Assembly (NCBI GenBank): GCA_963210315.1
Contig: OY723238.1
Coordinates: forward strand, 1,550,001-1,614,000
DNA length: 64,000 nucleotides
Source: Rhynchopus euleeides
Taxonomy: Eukaryota; Euglenozoa; Diplonemea; Diplonemida; Diplonemidae
Reading direction: 5' to 3'
Part shown: positions 32,046-42,800 of the stretch, piece after piece
How the letters are laid out: the number at the start of each line of letters is the position of its first letter
Numbering within the stretch: position 1 is the stretch's first letter
The notes under the pieces: generated by a model
Database searches by the model: none
What the model was told of the DNA's origin: nothing
What the model saw: only the letters and a program-made list of their open reading frames with translations
Translations under genes and position numbers: made by a program

Positions 32046-32774
32046 TCACACTGGATCATCAAATGTCAGCCTCCGCAGGGTGAGGCGCAGAATGTGCCCA
32101 TTCTGGGTCACCTTCTGTACCGTCGACAGCCCAGATTCCACGATGAACTCGTAGAATCCCCCGACGGTTCTTGGAGCAAAGGTGTTGGCTGCTCCCTGCA
32201 ACGACGACACGTCTCTCTTCCTTCCTGAGTATTGAGGAAAGATCTTGTCTGCCTTCGAGGATGCCTTCGTCTTCTGGGGGGCAGCCAGCTTCACCTCTGC
32301 GGCGTAGAGCCGGGACATCTTTACGCCCGAGGTGAGGGCGGCGTGCGGGTGCAGCTTCTGCATCTGCTCCAGTTTCGCCTTGGACTTGGCGGAGGCTGAT
32401 GGAGATGGTGTGATCCTCACACCAATGAACTCCGTATCCGTCCCCCCCTTGGTGCGGATGGAGTACCTCTCCAGCTGCGCCTCCTTCGCCGACTTCTCCG
32501 ACACCGTCCCCCCCTGGTACTCCTTGTACCTGGCCCCCATCGCCGCGCTCACGGTCCCGTCGTTGCCCTTTATGGGCTTGCCCGTGATCTTCCCGATCAG
32601 TGCCTTCAGGGCTGTGTTCGACAGCCGCCCCCCCTCCTCCGGCTCGACGTAGTATTCAACAAAAAGTTGAATAAAGCCCGGCTGAGTGGCGGGCTGCTTC
32701 GTCGGGGGGGCCGAGCTCGGGGCGGTTTCCTCCGTTCTGCTTCTCTTCGCCGTGGTTTTGGCAGAGGCAGGCAT
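32046..32774 (-). CDS. accessory protein of two-gene transposon, possible winged-helix DNA binder
   Basis: The protein has 242 residues from the ATG whose complement is at 32772-32774. The frame stays open upstream into the inverted repeat, but that part translates the palindromes and is not protein-like. Residues 1-30 are Lys/Ser/Thr-rich. Residues about 35-130 (FIQLFVEYYVEPEE, LSNTALKALIGKIT, then RYSIRTKGGTDTEFIGVRI) have the shape of the winged-helix domain that follows virus- or plasmid-type primase helicases, where a fixed G-x-R-x-YxGI strand closes the fold. This is an inferred resemblance. The gene is 140 bases upstream of the transposase on the same strand, so both probably come from one promoter in the right terminal repeat. 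It may bind the ends or regulate transposition. Confidence 0.6.
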   Translation of the reverse strand: MPASAKTTAKRSRTEETAPSSAPPTKQPATQPGFIQLFVEYYVEPEEGGRLSNTALKALIGKITGKPIKGNDGTVSAAMGARYKEYQGGTVSEKSAKEAQLERYSIRTKGGTDTEFIGVRITPSPSASAKSKAKLEQMQKLHPHAALTSGVKMSRLYAAEVKLAAPQKTKASSKADKIFPQYSGRKRDVSSLQGAANTFAPRTVGGFYEFIVESGLSTVQKVTQNGHILRLTLRRLTFDDPV

Positions 32775-32886
32775 GATTGATAGCTGTGTGTGTGTGTGTC
32801 TGTTGGCGTGTGTGTATCTATTCAACAATGGAGGTAATCTGGTCAGGGCTTGCAAGACCCTGGTGATGTGGGTTGTGGGAGGGAGA

Positions 32887-33160
32887 AACGGCACAAGGAA
32901 ATTCGCAACAAAGTCCAGCGCTGATATGCCACCACACCTCATATCCCAAGCACACACCCAACTGTGCGTTTTCCCCTTCATACTTGGGCGTTCTTCCTGC
33001 AGTACAGTGTATAGAGTTGTCGAGTCGACAAGTGCCAGTTGTCGACTCGACAAGTGCCAGTTGTCGAGTCGACAACTGGCACTTGTCGTCAACAACCCAG
33101 TCAGTTGTCGAGGTTTCAGTTGTCGACTCCACTAGTGGTTGCCAACACTAGCGCACCGTG
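32887..33160 (-). repeat. right terminal inverted repeat of two-gene transposon
   Basis: This is the reverse complement of 29760-30027. The palindromes sit at 33018-33130. The likely promoter for both genes is in or just inside this repeat. Confidence 0.85.
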
Positions 33161-33168
33161 ATGATGGC

Positions 33169-36100
33169 TCACTCGGAAGTTTCGGCGTCCGAAACGTACG
33201 CCCACTCTCCCCAATCCTCCTCCATGTCGACATCGATGTCGACATGGACGCGGGCCCTTTTCTCCTGGGGCTCCTCGGGGTGCGGCCCAACCTCCCTCCT
33301 GCGCTCTGCCGGTGCCGCCTGTGTGGGAGGCAGCTGCGGCGGTTCTTCCGGCTGAGGTGTGGGGAGTGTCGATGGGGTGCCCGGGGTCGATGAAGCGGGG
33401 AGCTGGAAGGTGACATGTTGCAGGGTGGCTGGAGGCACGACGGGGGGTGCGGCATCTGCAAGCAACGAAGTGAGGAAGGGATCCTCAGGGACTTCCTCCA
33501 CGAGGCTGACAATCGACAATGCATCGGCGTTGTCATCTTCCCAGCTGCCGTCCGATTCCTCATCACAATCCTCCACGCCAGCAAATAGAGAACCCATGGC
33601 TGCATCGAGGTCAACGAGCTCCACGGTTGTCAGAGTTGGAAGAGGCGTCAGGGAACGCGCAGTGAAGCGGCGCTTCTTGTTGGCGAGGAACGTGTTGACT
33701 GTTTCTTCAACGATGATCTTGCGCGCCGCGTCATCATGTGACAGCTCTAGAGTGATGCCCAGTTCTTGAGAGATGCTTGCGGCAGAGAGTGCCTTCCGGA
33801 ACGATCCCCTCATGCGCGTTACAACTGAAAAAGCAGCCTCCACAAACACAGTCGAGGGTGACAGTGCCACCATGGCCTCAAGCACTATCGCAAACGTCGA
33901 ACTCTCGGATTCCAGCAAGAAGTCGACGACAAACTCTTTCAGAAGGTTCCCCCTGAGATCTGTGCATTCCAACCGCAGCTTCACCCACTCCATGCCGATG
34001 CTGAGAATCTCTGCCTGGTCGTAACCCAAGCGAGAAGCGAGCGCCATGAGGCACTCGCACGTGCTGTCCTTCCCACTTGTCGCGAAGAAAGAGCTGAATG
34101 AGCGGCAGGGATACTCCTCCCACCTCTTGGCCAGGTCCTTGTAGATGGTGTGGCAGAGCTTTGAGCGCCAGGAAGTCATCTCGGCAACTACCCCCGGAGG
34201 CAACGATGTGGTTCCCTGGTTCTCATAGAACTTGGCTTCGTGCTTGCCAGGCTGGCGCGCCAGCACCTTATGCACTGTCAGTGCATTCTGCAGGATGCTC
34301 TCCATCGACGAGAGCGACAGGTCTCGCTTCTGCAACGCCTCGCTCACCCCTTTATTGATGTCGAAGACGTCAGCCAAGATGCAAGTCGAGAGGGAATACT
34401 CGGGGGTGAGCTTGTGGAAGAAGAACGGCGGCGGCTGGATCTCCCCGAGCATAGCGACAGTGAAGTCAAAGTTCACCACAGCCGCGTTCAGGCGACGGAA
34501 CGTTGCAGCTGCCCAACGCACGGAGTGCTCCTTCGGGAAGGAGAGACATTTCCCACCGGAAATGATCTGCAGAGACTTCTGCCTGGCGGTTGATCTGAAG
34601 AAGGCAAACCAGTGTCGGAGGAGGCGGCTATGTTCAACAACCTTTCGTGTCTTCTTGATGAGGCCGACGGACAGCTGGTGCATGTGGGCAGCATCATGCA
34701 CATCGATGAGAGTGCATCCCCACGCGATCTCGAGCTTCCCCCTGAGACTCTTCATCGTTGATGCCCCGTCTGCCGCGAATCCCTTCAGCGAACGCCGCGC
34801 CCACTGCGACAGCTGGAGGCTGTCGAACAACTTGACCAGCTCGTCCTTCTGCGACTCTGCGTCAGCTTTCTTCAAGTCGACTGTGCCCACACACCAATCT
34901 TTCATAGCACAATCCGTCCTGCTGATCCCCGAAACGATGACGATCATCAAGTCGATGCGGGCGAACGTGGTACCGTCCACCTTCAGGGTTGCCGCCCGAC
35001 ACGCACGCACCGCACCCACCACTCCCCTCAGGAGCACCTCCCAGAGTATCGTCTGGAACTCCTTCGCGACTTTTCGAGAGTAGTGGGTGTCCAGGACATG
35101 CAGCCCCTTCCGCTTGTCGTCCTGCAACCTCGCACCCACACTGCTCAGCCCCTCCGCCCGTTGCGTCGCCGTTGCCACGTTGTACACCAGGTTGACCAGA
35201 CTTGTGTACTGCTCGCTGGTCACCTTCACCTTCGCGCACAGCGTCTGCTTGGGGATATCTGTAGCTGTCACATTGGTGTTTTCACTCCCAGGCGTGGACA
35301 ACTGCACTGCTCTCTTGTGCGCCGCACCACCCATGTGGCGGCGGATATTGCTTTGCTGGCGCCCAACTGTCGTGGCAGACATAGACGCTTCGCCGCGTGC
35401 ATACCGGAGCAAGTGGGGTTGCTCCGAGAACTCCCCCTCCAGCTGCACCAAGAACGGTGCACACGTGGTGCACCTCCACCTCCCATCAGGGAGACGCACC
35501 ACACCGGAGGCTGCAGCGTGGATCTTCCGCTGCTGCTTCTCCTGTATGGCGAGCTGTGCCTGCCGCTGCTGAATCCGAAGGAGACCGTTCACCATTGAGC
35601 CCTCTGGCACGTACTTCTTGTTTGCTGCCATCAAAAGAAGGAAGTGCGCCTTTGCTGTGTCGAAGACAAGCCGCAAGGGGTACTGGGCCATCAACGACGG
35701 AAGAAGCAAGCCGAAGGTGCGAGGCTGTGTGGTGTCGACGATAGAAAAGTGAACATTTAAACCGCGGGATGTGCGGAAAGTCTGCAGGGCCACTGACGCG
35801 GTGTTGGTGTCCAACTCTTCGTCCACGAGGAATCTCGTATCCATCAATCGCGGACGCCTGAGCTTCACCGTGAGGGCCTCCGCTTCGGGGGAGTCAACGC
35901 CCTCCAGAAGCGCCGCAGCACTGGTACGCGTCGGCTCCGTAATGGGAATTGACCTTGCTAGGCAGTCAAGCACTCGGAGGCAGTAGTGTCCAGAACTGTA
36001 TAGATCCCGTTGAACCCACCCTGGTACAAGCCCAATGTTGACGCCTCCGGTTGATTGGGCGAGCTTCATGGCGGTCAGCCATGGGGACAGTCGCCCGGCG

Positions 36101-37140
36101 CTGTCGAACGCGGCGACGTGGCACGCCCCTTCCCCGGTGTAGAAGGCGGCGTGGGGTGCAGGGGCGACAGGGGCGGCGGTGGTAGCTGCAGGAGAGGCGG
36201 CCAGGGGATCCGGAGGAGGAGGCGGCGGCGCATCATGCGAAGCATCGACGTCGTGCCCGTCACCGTCCGATGCCTCACGTGCGTACAGCACGAGTGCTGG
36301 CTTCGCGTTCGCACGATTGAACGGCGCCACAGAGCAATCCGTCACACGATCAGTCGTGATCGACTTCCACTTCAGAGTGGTGGCGGGGCCACGAGCGCAC
36401 AGCGTCTCCCAGGCGATCCCCTTCGCGAGGGTCAGCCCGGACTTTGTGCACGATGCACCGACAAACCGGTACCGGTGATTCACCGGCTGCACCGTGCCCA
36501 CCTGCACCACCCCGTTGCCGTCAACGCCAAGCTCACGAAGGGCGGAGAGGTCTCTTAATTCCTTGACGTTGACGGTTTCCGCAAGCTCCGTCAGGTGCTT
36601 CTGCTTCTCGCCGGATGCAGAAAACCGCTGCGTCGAGAGGAACAGGAGGTGCGGGGCCTTCTCGACGCAGAACTGCGCAGCCCGGACAGCACCACATGTG
36701 CACGGACCTTGCTTCTCCATAAATTGAGAAGCAACGCGCTGCACCTCGTCCTTCACGACGCCCAACATCACAACCATGCTGTCTGTAATAGCTGTGCGGA
36801 ACTCACCACAAGATGGGCAGCTGTAGACGGTGGCGCTTTTGGTGGTGCAGAGGTGCTTCAGGTGCGGGTGTTTGTGTCCGAGGGCGGAGAGACTGACGTC
36901 AGGGTTGGGTCGCTGCGGGTCCTGCGAGGTGATCATCTGGGGCTCGTTCTCATCGGGGGTTGTGCTCCGCAGGGACTGGAGGAGGTTGCTCAATACACCT
37001 TGGCACTCCCGCAGTACTGTACATGCCAGCAGCTGGAGGATAGTTACAAAGCTGCCACTCCCCGACGCCACCCCCCTACTGGCCCCTTCAGGCCTGAAAG
37101 CCCAAAAGCTCCCGGAGATTTTTGCAGTGGTGCGCACCAT
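33169..37140 (-). CDS. hAT-like transposase, large form
   Basis: The protein has 1,323 residues from the ATG at 37138-37140 (minus). The frame stays open a further 348 bases upstream, but that part is Phe/Lys-rich translation of an A/T repeat and is excluded. The N-terminal half contains CxxC pairs (CPSCG, CTCGA) and a BED/U1-like finger (RWRCTTCAPF ... HMGGAAH). The RNase H-like core shows KVDGTTF near residue 722, GFAADGASTM near 790, then a hAT-style VHDAAHMHQL and EHSVRW. The C-terminal dimerisation segment near 1100 reads LSPSTVFVEAAFSVVTRMRGSF. The C-terminus is acidic. Its stop codon is 8 bases from the edge of the neighbouring transposon, and no inverted repeats of its own were found. 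It may be an orphan or host-domesticated copy, or an element cut by the insertion. Confidence 0.75.
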   Translation of the reverse strand: MVRTTAKISGSFWAFRPEGASRGVASGSGSFVTILQLLACTVLRECQGVLSNLLQSLRSTTPDENEPQMITSQDPQRPNPDVSLSALGHKHPHLKHLCTTKSATVYSCPSCGEFRTAITDSMVVMLGVVKDEVQRVASQFMEKQGPCTCGAVRAAQFCVEKAPHLLFLSTQRFSASGEKQKHLTELAETVNVKELRDLSALRELGVDGNGVVQVGTVQPVNHRYRFVGASCTKSGLTLAKGIAWETLCARGPATTLKWKSITTDRVTDCSVAPFNRANAKPALVLYAREASDGDGHDVDASHDAPPPPPPDPLAASPAATTAAPVAPAPHAAFYTGEGACHVAAFDSAGRLSPWLTAMKLAQSTGGVNIGLVPGWVQRDLYSSGHYCLRVLDCLARSIPITEPTRTSAAALLEGVDSPEAEALTVKLRRPRLMDTRFLVDEELDTNTASVALQTFRTSRGLNVHFSIVDTTQPRTFGLLLPSLMAQYPLRLVFDTAKAHFLLLMAANKKYVPEGSMVNGLLRIQQRQAQLAIQEKQQRKIHAAASGVVRLPDGRWRCTTCAPFLVQLEGEFSEQPHLLRYARGEASMSATTVGRQQSNIRRHMGGAAHKRAVQLSTPGSENTNVTATDIPKQTLCAKVKVTSEQYTSLVNLVYNVATATQRAEGLSSVGARLQDDKRKGLHVLDTHYSRKVAKEFQTILWEVLLRGVVGAVRACRAATLKVDGTTFARIDLMIVIVSGISRTDCAMKDWCVGTVDLKKADAESQKDELVKLFDSLQLSQWARRSLKGFAADGASTMKSLRGKLEIAWGCTLIDVHDAAHMHQLSVGLIKKTRKVVEHSRLLRHWFAFFRSTARQKSLQIISGGKCLSFPKEHSVRWAAATFRRLNAAVVNFDFTVAMLGEIQPPPFFFHKLTPEYSLSTCILADVFDINKGVSEALQKRDLSLSSMESILQNALTVHKVLARQPGKHEAKFYENQGTTSLPPGVVAEMTSWRSKLCHTIYKDLAKRWEEYPCRSFSSFFATSGKDSTCECLMALASRLGYDQAEILSIGMEWVKLRLECTDLRGNLLKEFVVDFLLESESSTFAIVLEAMVALSPSTVFVEAAFSVVTRMRGSFRKALSAASISQELGITLELSHDDAARKIIVEETVNTFLANKKRRFTARSLTPLPTLTTVELVDLDAAMGSLFAGVEDCDEESDGSWEDDNADALSIVSLVEEVPEDPFLTSLLADAAPPVVPPATLQHVTFQLPASSTPGTPSTLPTPQPEEPPQLPPTQAAPAERRREVGPHPEEPQEKRARVHVDIDVDMEEDWGEWAYVSDAETSE

Positions 37141-37394
37141 ATTCGCGGAGTACGTGAGGTTGGGTGAGTGTGAGGTCAGGGTCCTGTCGAAGGGTAGTCG
37201 AGTGGGAATAAATAGGGAGGTCCTCAGGAGTGCAATACAACAGCAATACACAGGCAACACACCAGCAACACGCAAACCGAGGCAAGAGGAGGTGGGCGGG
37301 GTCATCCTGCGGAGTCTCCAGTTGGCCAGCAAGGCGAACTGTACGGGGGAGAGACTTCCCTTCCATCCTTGTGTGCGCCCTGTCGACTGGGAAA

Positions 37395-37505
37395 ATCTTA
37401 GAAAAAAAAATTTCCTCTGCGAAAAACCCTTAGAAAAAAAAATTTCCCTTACAAAATTCTTAGAAAAAAACTTTTTTTCCCCGTACAAAAGTTCTTAGAA
37501 AAAAA
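37395..37505. repeat. short tandem array of CTTAGAAAAAAA units
   Basis: Four copies of a roughly 28-32-base unit built on TTAGAAAAAAA followed by TTTC/CTTTTT lie just upstream of the large hAT-like gene (37397, 37429, 37459 and 37493). They explain the basic, Phe-rich N-terminal extension of that frame. Confidence 0.7.
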
Positions 37506-37583
37506 GTTCAGAATCCTGAAAGTGGGGAACCAGCCCCCCAGTTAGGAACAGCCCTGCTGGGTGCCCAAAAAAAAAATTTCCTA

Positions 37584-37745
37584 AGACCGGCGATTTGTAG
37601 GGGGACCCTTTCGAATTTTTTTTTGGGGAAGGGTAAATTGAACGTTTTTGGCCAAATGAAGCCACTGCGACCATTCCCGGGCCTCGGAAATCAGATTTTG
37701 GCCCCTCAAATGCGGTGCCGGTCCGGACAAAAAACCGAAAAAATC
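37584..37745 (+). repeat. dispersed repeat family R1, copy 1
   Basis: The copy begins GGCGATTTGTAGGGGGACCC, runs through TTTCGAATTTTTTTT and GTAAATTGAACGTTTTTGGC, and ends near CGGTCCGGACAAAA. Related copies lie at 37830-37985, 46197-46345 and 46430-46575, with shorter ends at 38528-38560 and, inverted, 41560-41603. Confidence 0.8.
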
Positions 37746-37829
37746 GTGAAAAATGGCCCATTTTCCCCAGCCAAAAATGGGCCAAAAATGCCCCCCGGAC
37801 ACCCCCAGAGACATGTCCTAATCCGGGGT

Positions 37830-37985
37830 GCCAGTAGGGGGGACCTTTCGAATTTTTTTTCGAGGAGAGGTCAATTGAACGTTTTTGGACATCTGAGGCC
37901 ACTGCGACCATTCCCAGGCCTCGGAAATGAGATTTTTGGCCCTCAAATGGGGTACCGGTCCCCACGAAATTCCGAAAAATTCATG
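37830..37985 (+). repeat. dispersed repeat family R1, copy 2
   Basis: A diverged copy of the family at 37584, sharing GGGGGGACCTTTCGAATTTT and TTGAACGTTTTTGG, and the stretch ACTGCGACCATTCCC. Confidence 0.75.
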
Positions 37986-38626
37986 AAAATCGAAAGGTCC
38001 CACGCACCAAATTCTGCCCAAAAATCGTCAAAAATGGACATGTCATATGCAGCAATGGGGCACCCATCACTCCCCAAATTTTGCTCAATGATTCCACGGC
38101 AAGCCAGATTTTCTGATCAATTAGTTTGTTTGAGCATGTTCCTGGCCCTTGTTTGGAAAGTAGATGACCCCTGGCTGGAGAGGACGGTTGTGCTCGACCG
38201 GACGGAGAGAGAACCTTCTCCATATCCACCTCCACTCCACAATGCCACAAGTGGCAGGAAGGCCGGGTGTTACAGGCCTCAACCAGGGTTCCAAGGCTCT
38301 CCACTTCCTGGCTGCGTCAGGGATCACCGGGTACAGCGAGCAGGATTACCTGTCCTGACACCCCAGCATGTACCACCGGAAGAACCCGAAACAGCAGCCC
38401 CCCCCTCATGGGGGTTGCAAGAGGCACGGAAATCGTTCAAATCGGACCAAGTCCGAAAATTCGGCACTTTCTTGGGTACAAATTGCGGTCCGAAATTTTC
38501 CGATTTTTTGAAAAAAGGCTAATTCTGTAAGGGGGACCTTTTCGAATTTTTTTTTCGGGCACTTTTTCCACAAGGAAATGTCCGCCCTGTCCGCTACTGT
38601 CCACTACCGATTTCAAGGATCCTCCT

Positions 38627-39807
38627 TCGTTCATAAACACCCCCCCCCCAGATTGGGCCTTTTAGCCATTTTTGGCCAAAAATTGGGAATAATCGCATTC
38701 ACCACCCTCGTCTGCCCCCCACCTGCACTTCGGGGGGTCCGGGGGGGCCACGGGGGACCCAGGAGTCCATTTTGCTCTCTCATTGGCATGAGAAATGGGG
38801 AAAAATACCTTCTCGCGAGCCTGGTACCGGATCACAAAAGAGCTGCCGAAATCGGCGTAAGTCTTCGTTCGACGAAACAGATGAGGGATCAGCTTGCTCG
38901 CGGAGTGGTTGTAGTCAGTGTCTCGGTATGCTGGCACCGAGCATCATTCAGCAGATGACAGGACTTCGACCTGGAGAGCAAACGCCACGTCGTCCACGGG
39001 TTCCGGGATGACGGATAGTCAGAAGAGTGTAACATGCCCGTAGGTACAGGGTGTTCTCGAGGCAAGGGTGAGCCCCGGCGGTCGACCCACTACGACTCAC
39101 AGAGGACAACATCGATACGAACCAGTGTTCGACGGTGTGCTGATTCGGATGCACAGATGAGGGTCCCGCAAATCAGGCATCTACCTGCGCTCATTGCAGC
39201 TTTGGAAGGACACTGTCTGGTATAACCAGACGGTGGCGGACGAGTGTGGTGAAAGACGGGTATCATCTGCACAGCTCGACGACCAATTACATGTGTCACA
39301 CAAGGCCATTCGACTGGTGGCTACTACACTCGGGAGGGCAGCCCCCAGACGGAGTGAAAACATCTGCCGCAGCCAGTAGGACCACCACACGTCGGGGAGG
39401 AACTGCAGGATTTGCTCCACTCTGATGGTTCATTCTGACTTTTGTTAGGGGTCTGACACTCTGGCGCAACTCTGGCAACTGTATCGACGTCAATGGAGGC
39501 GCAACGAACGAAGCCCCTATCAAAGGAGTCCCTGGTTCCCTCGTGGATGACATGTGCTCTGGTCCGGGTAAATACCAGAAGGCAGGAGAGTCGCAGAGAC
39601 GGCCTAATGGAGCGTGGAAAAATGATACATTCCCCTCATGATTATGGGTCTTTTGCACAAAAATGGCCGAAAAAAGGCCTCCCAAGTGCCCCCGAACCTG
39701 TTTTCCCACCTGGAGGGTGGTTGCGAGGGTGGTGAATGCGATTTTCCCCAATTTTCGCCCAAAAATGGCTAAAAGGCCCAATCTGGGGGGGGGTGTTTAT
39801 GAACGAA
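38627..39807. mobile_element. non-autonomous element with about 85-base inverted repeats
   Basis: TTCGTTCATAAACACCCC at 38627 and its complement ending at 39807 begin inverted repeats of about 85 bases (left to about 38712, right from about 39722). They share TTTTAGCCATTTTTGG and GCATTCACCACCCTCG-type blocks. The interior (about 1 kb) has no convincing ORF. No target duplication was identified. Confidence 0.7.
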
Positions 39808-42800
39808 CCCATATGTAAAATCCGGAGCTTACATATGTAAATCCGGAGGTTGCACCCCCGAGGCAAAAATGAGCGAACGGGCAGCATGCCGTTCCTCTTT
39901 TTTGCCTCGTGAGAGGTTCCCCCCCCACCAGGCAGGTGAAAAATGAAGAAACGGGCAGCATGCCGTTCTACATTTTCCCTTGCAAGGCAGGGAGGGCGCC
40001 CCCCATGCCAGACAGCAGCCACCCCTGGAGGGGCAACAACTGACGGGCATGGGGGAACGAGGTGGGTCTGGACCCGACACCGCCACCACACGCGCAGTGC
40101 ACCTTTCGGATACACTGTCGTGAGTGGGGTGTGGGCAGTTCCCCTATCCTGTGAGCTCCTTTCGGACGAAGAGGTGCAGCGGTTATCTGCAACCTTTGTC
40201 CTGGACTTGCCTCGGGGGGAACGCCACGGTTTACCGCGGGTCCCGACGAGGGCACTCAGGCAGGATCTTCACGCCACCCCGCACCGAGGTCCCTTCTCAC
40301 GCGGCGTGTCTCCCAGGTTCATGGCGGCGTCATCAGGTCAGGCTTTGTAGTCTCTACACCATCAGTAATAAGGGAAATCCTAAAACCATACATGAAATCC
40401 ACCTTTTGGGCCGCTGGTGTACGAGGCTTGTTCCTCCAATTGAATCATGTTTGCTATGTCAGGCAATATCAATACAGCCGCTGAAAGAAGTCAAGGTGTT
40501 GTGGATCTGCTGCTCACAGGAAGGATTCAGGGTGGATCACAAGACTGACCACCCTCTTTCCTTTGTCAAGTACCCTGTAAAACATCAGAACACCAAGTAT
40601 CTTTCAACACTACATGTTCAAGAGTGGAATCAGTGGAATCGGAAGGGGTCACCTACCACACGGACACAGTTCCCGCGACTAATAAATGCCGAGAGTTCCG
40701 GTGTCCGACCACCTGGTATTACTTGGCTCCATCCACCCAGTCATTACGAGGGGGCGTCCCTTGAAGCCAGTTCCGCAGAACTCAGACCCCCCTTAAAACC
40801 AATGTCCTGTGTAGACAACTACTTAGCCTGCCTGATGACGACACCAATTCGCTGGGAGAGACGCCGCGGTCCAGGACCCCAATGGGGATGACGTGGCATT
40901 GTTTGACCGAATCGGTTGTGTAAGTGTGTAGCCCCCTCCGCCCTCTGTCCCTCCCCCCAGGGTGGTGTGTGGAGGCGAGAAGCGCAAACAGCAGCAATGC
41001 AGGCATAGCAAAAAGTGGATCCCTGCAGGTAGACCCTCGGGGTACATCCCTATCATCGGGTCACCTGAAATTTCCCAATTTGAAAATCTGCAACAATCAA
41101 GGCAACACGCGATGGGACGGGGCACATGACCTTGCACAGGGGTGGGGGGGGCAGAAGGCAGGGGGTGGGGTTGCGGTTGGGGTAGGTATAGCGTTTGAAT
41201 ACTTGAGTTTTGTCTGAATTTCGCACAAGAGACGACCCGAACCTCAATTGGCCGATTTTCTCCCCACAACCCCGATTTGGAGGCAACCCTCATTTGCTTG
41301 ATTTTTGGGGTCGCATGAGGGAACTCGGGGCGGAAACTCGAGATTTTCTCACGACTGTCTTCGAAAATGGACAGTTCCAGACCACCAGGACCCGATTTTC
41401 GTCCCAGAAAATTTTGGGTCAATATTTTGGGCGAGATTTGGCCAAGGCCAAAAATCAGCCATTTTCGGGACCGGTTTTAACGCGTTTTAGGGCCCAAAAT
41501 AGGCTCAAAACTCAAAAATTCCTTCGAAATCGGCCTCAAACGTCCAAAATAGACCCACCCCGGAAAAAAAATTCGAAAAGGGTCCCCCTATAAATCGCCG
41601 GATTTTACATATCAACCAAAATCTGAAAAACCGTATACTTTAGTCGTTTACTTGGGCAGCAGCAATTTGTACATTTTTTTTGACAATTTTGAGTTGTGAC
41701 CCCACCGTGAATTCCGCGGTATACCTAGCAGTCAATTCCGCCCTGTTTCGAGTTCCGGAAATGCAGTCTGTTGGGTTCAAATTGGGATGCGGATGCGCAT
41801 CCCAATTTGACTGGTGAGGTTGGCCGGGAATTTTTTTTTCAAAAAATCTCGGAAAGCTATGGTAGCAACGGAATCAAATGCGGCCAGAATCGGGGAAAAA
41901 GGTGTAGTGGAAGACAATTTACTCCCAGATGCAGTTCTCACCCCCCTTGGTAGGCTTTTGTACAGTGATTTTTTTGCTTCTTATTGCCTGCGAATCCACC
42001 ACCTTCCATGCACAGGAAAACTCATCTGAATCATGTGAAACACAAACATGGCCTGCTTCAAATGCAAGAGTTCATGGAATGTCACCAACATCACCCTACT
42101 TCCCCGGGCAGTGCAGAATGGCCTGAAGGCCCCCCACCCAGTGGTCTCGCTGGGGGTCGGGCAAACCAAAAAAGAGGTAGGGCACAGGGTGGGCCGAGCT
42201 CGCTCCGCAGGGGAAAAAGTGCAGCCCAACCCCACTCCGATTTCCCGCAGTATGATGCAAACAGGGCCACAGAACGTTTTCCCCCCAATTCGAAAGGCAT
42301 CGGATGCTGCCGCCTTAGAGATCGTCCTGCTGGACCAAAAATCAGTAGTCAGGGGGTCTTGGGTTGCCATTGAGCACTTGCAAAACTGCAATCCCGAGTA
42401 ACTTTGCCAGCGCGCCGTGTTCAGGAACGGCAGCAAAGCTAACAGGCTACATGGGGGGTCTGGGGGGCGGAGCCCCCCAGCCGCCGGAGGCCACGGTAGT
42501 GAACATCCTAAAATCCCTCGAAGGCTAATCCCCACACCGGTTGGTGCTGTTGCACATTCCAGGCGGGGATGATCCTTCGCTTGACCTGATGAGTGCCTGA
42601 CGGTGCGCTTCGATGAGCACCACCGAGCCCCCAGCACCTGGTACACCTGCTCATGATGGCGTTGGGTTTTCATACGCTGCGCGTGAAAACTCGGCTACAA
42701 GGCCGAACCCAAAAGCCCCAAAATCTGACCCATCCGCAAAATTCGACGGGGAAAATATTGAGGTAGGGCCAAGGTAGGGCCGAGGTAGGGCCATGCCACC

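Larger units (their letters stand above)
29760..33160 (-). mobile_element. two-gene DNA transposon with 270-base terminal inverted repeats
   Basis: The left repeat (29760-30027) and right repeat (32887-33160) are reverse complements over nearly their whole length, starting CACGGTGC(A/G)CTAG. They carry palindromic GTTGTCGACTCGACAAC-type units next to the ends. Two genes on the minus strand fill the 2.9 kb interior: a 242-residue protein, then a 626-residue putative transposase whose stop codon coincides with the inner edge of the left repeat. Both frames are intact. No clear target duplication is seen at the flanks. Confidence 0.85.

Noticed and set aside
37141..37488. N-terminal extension of the large hAT-like transposase
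   Set aside because: It translates A/T repeats into a Phe/Lys-rich stretch; a better ATG follows a candidate acceptor.
40124..40891. 255-residue plus-strand ORF
   Set aside because: Composition is random, codon bias is absent and no motif is seen; it lies in repeat-rich DNA.
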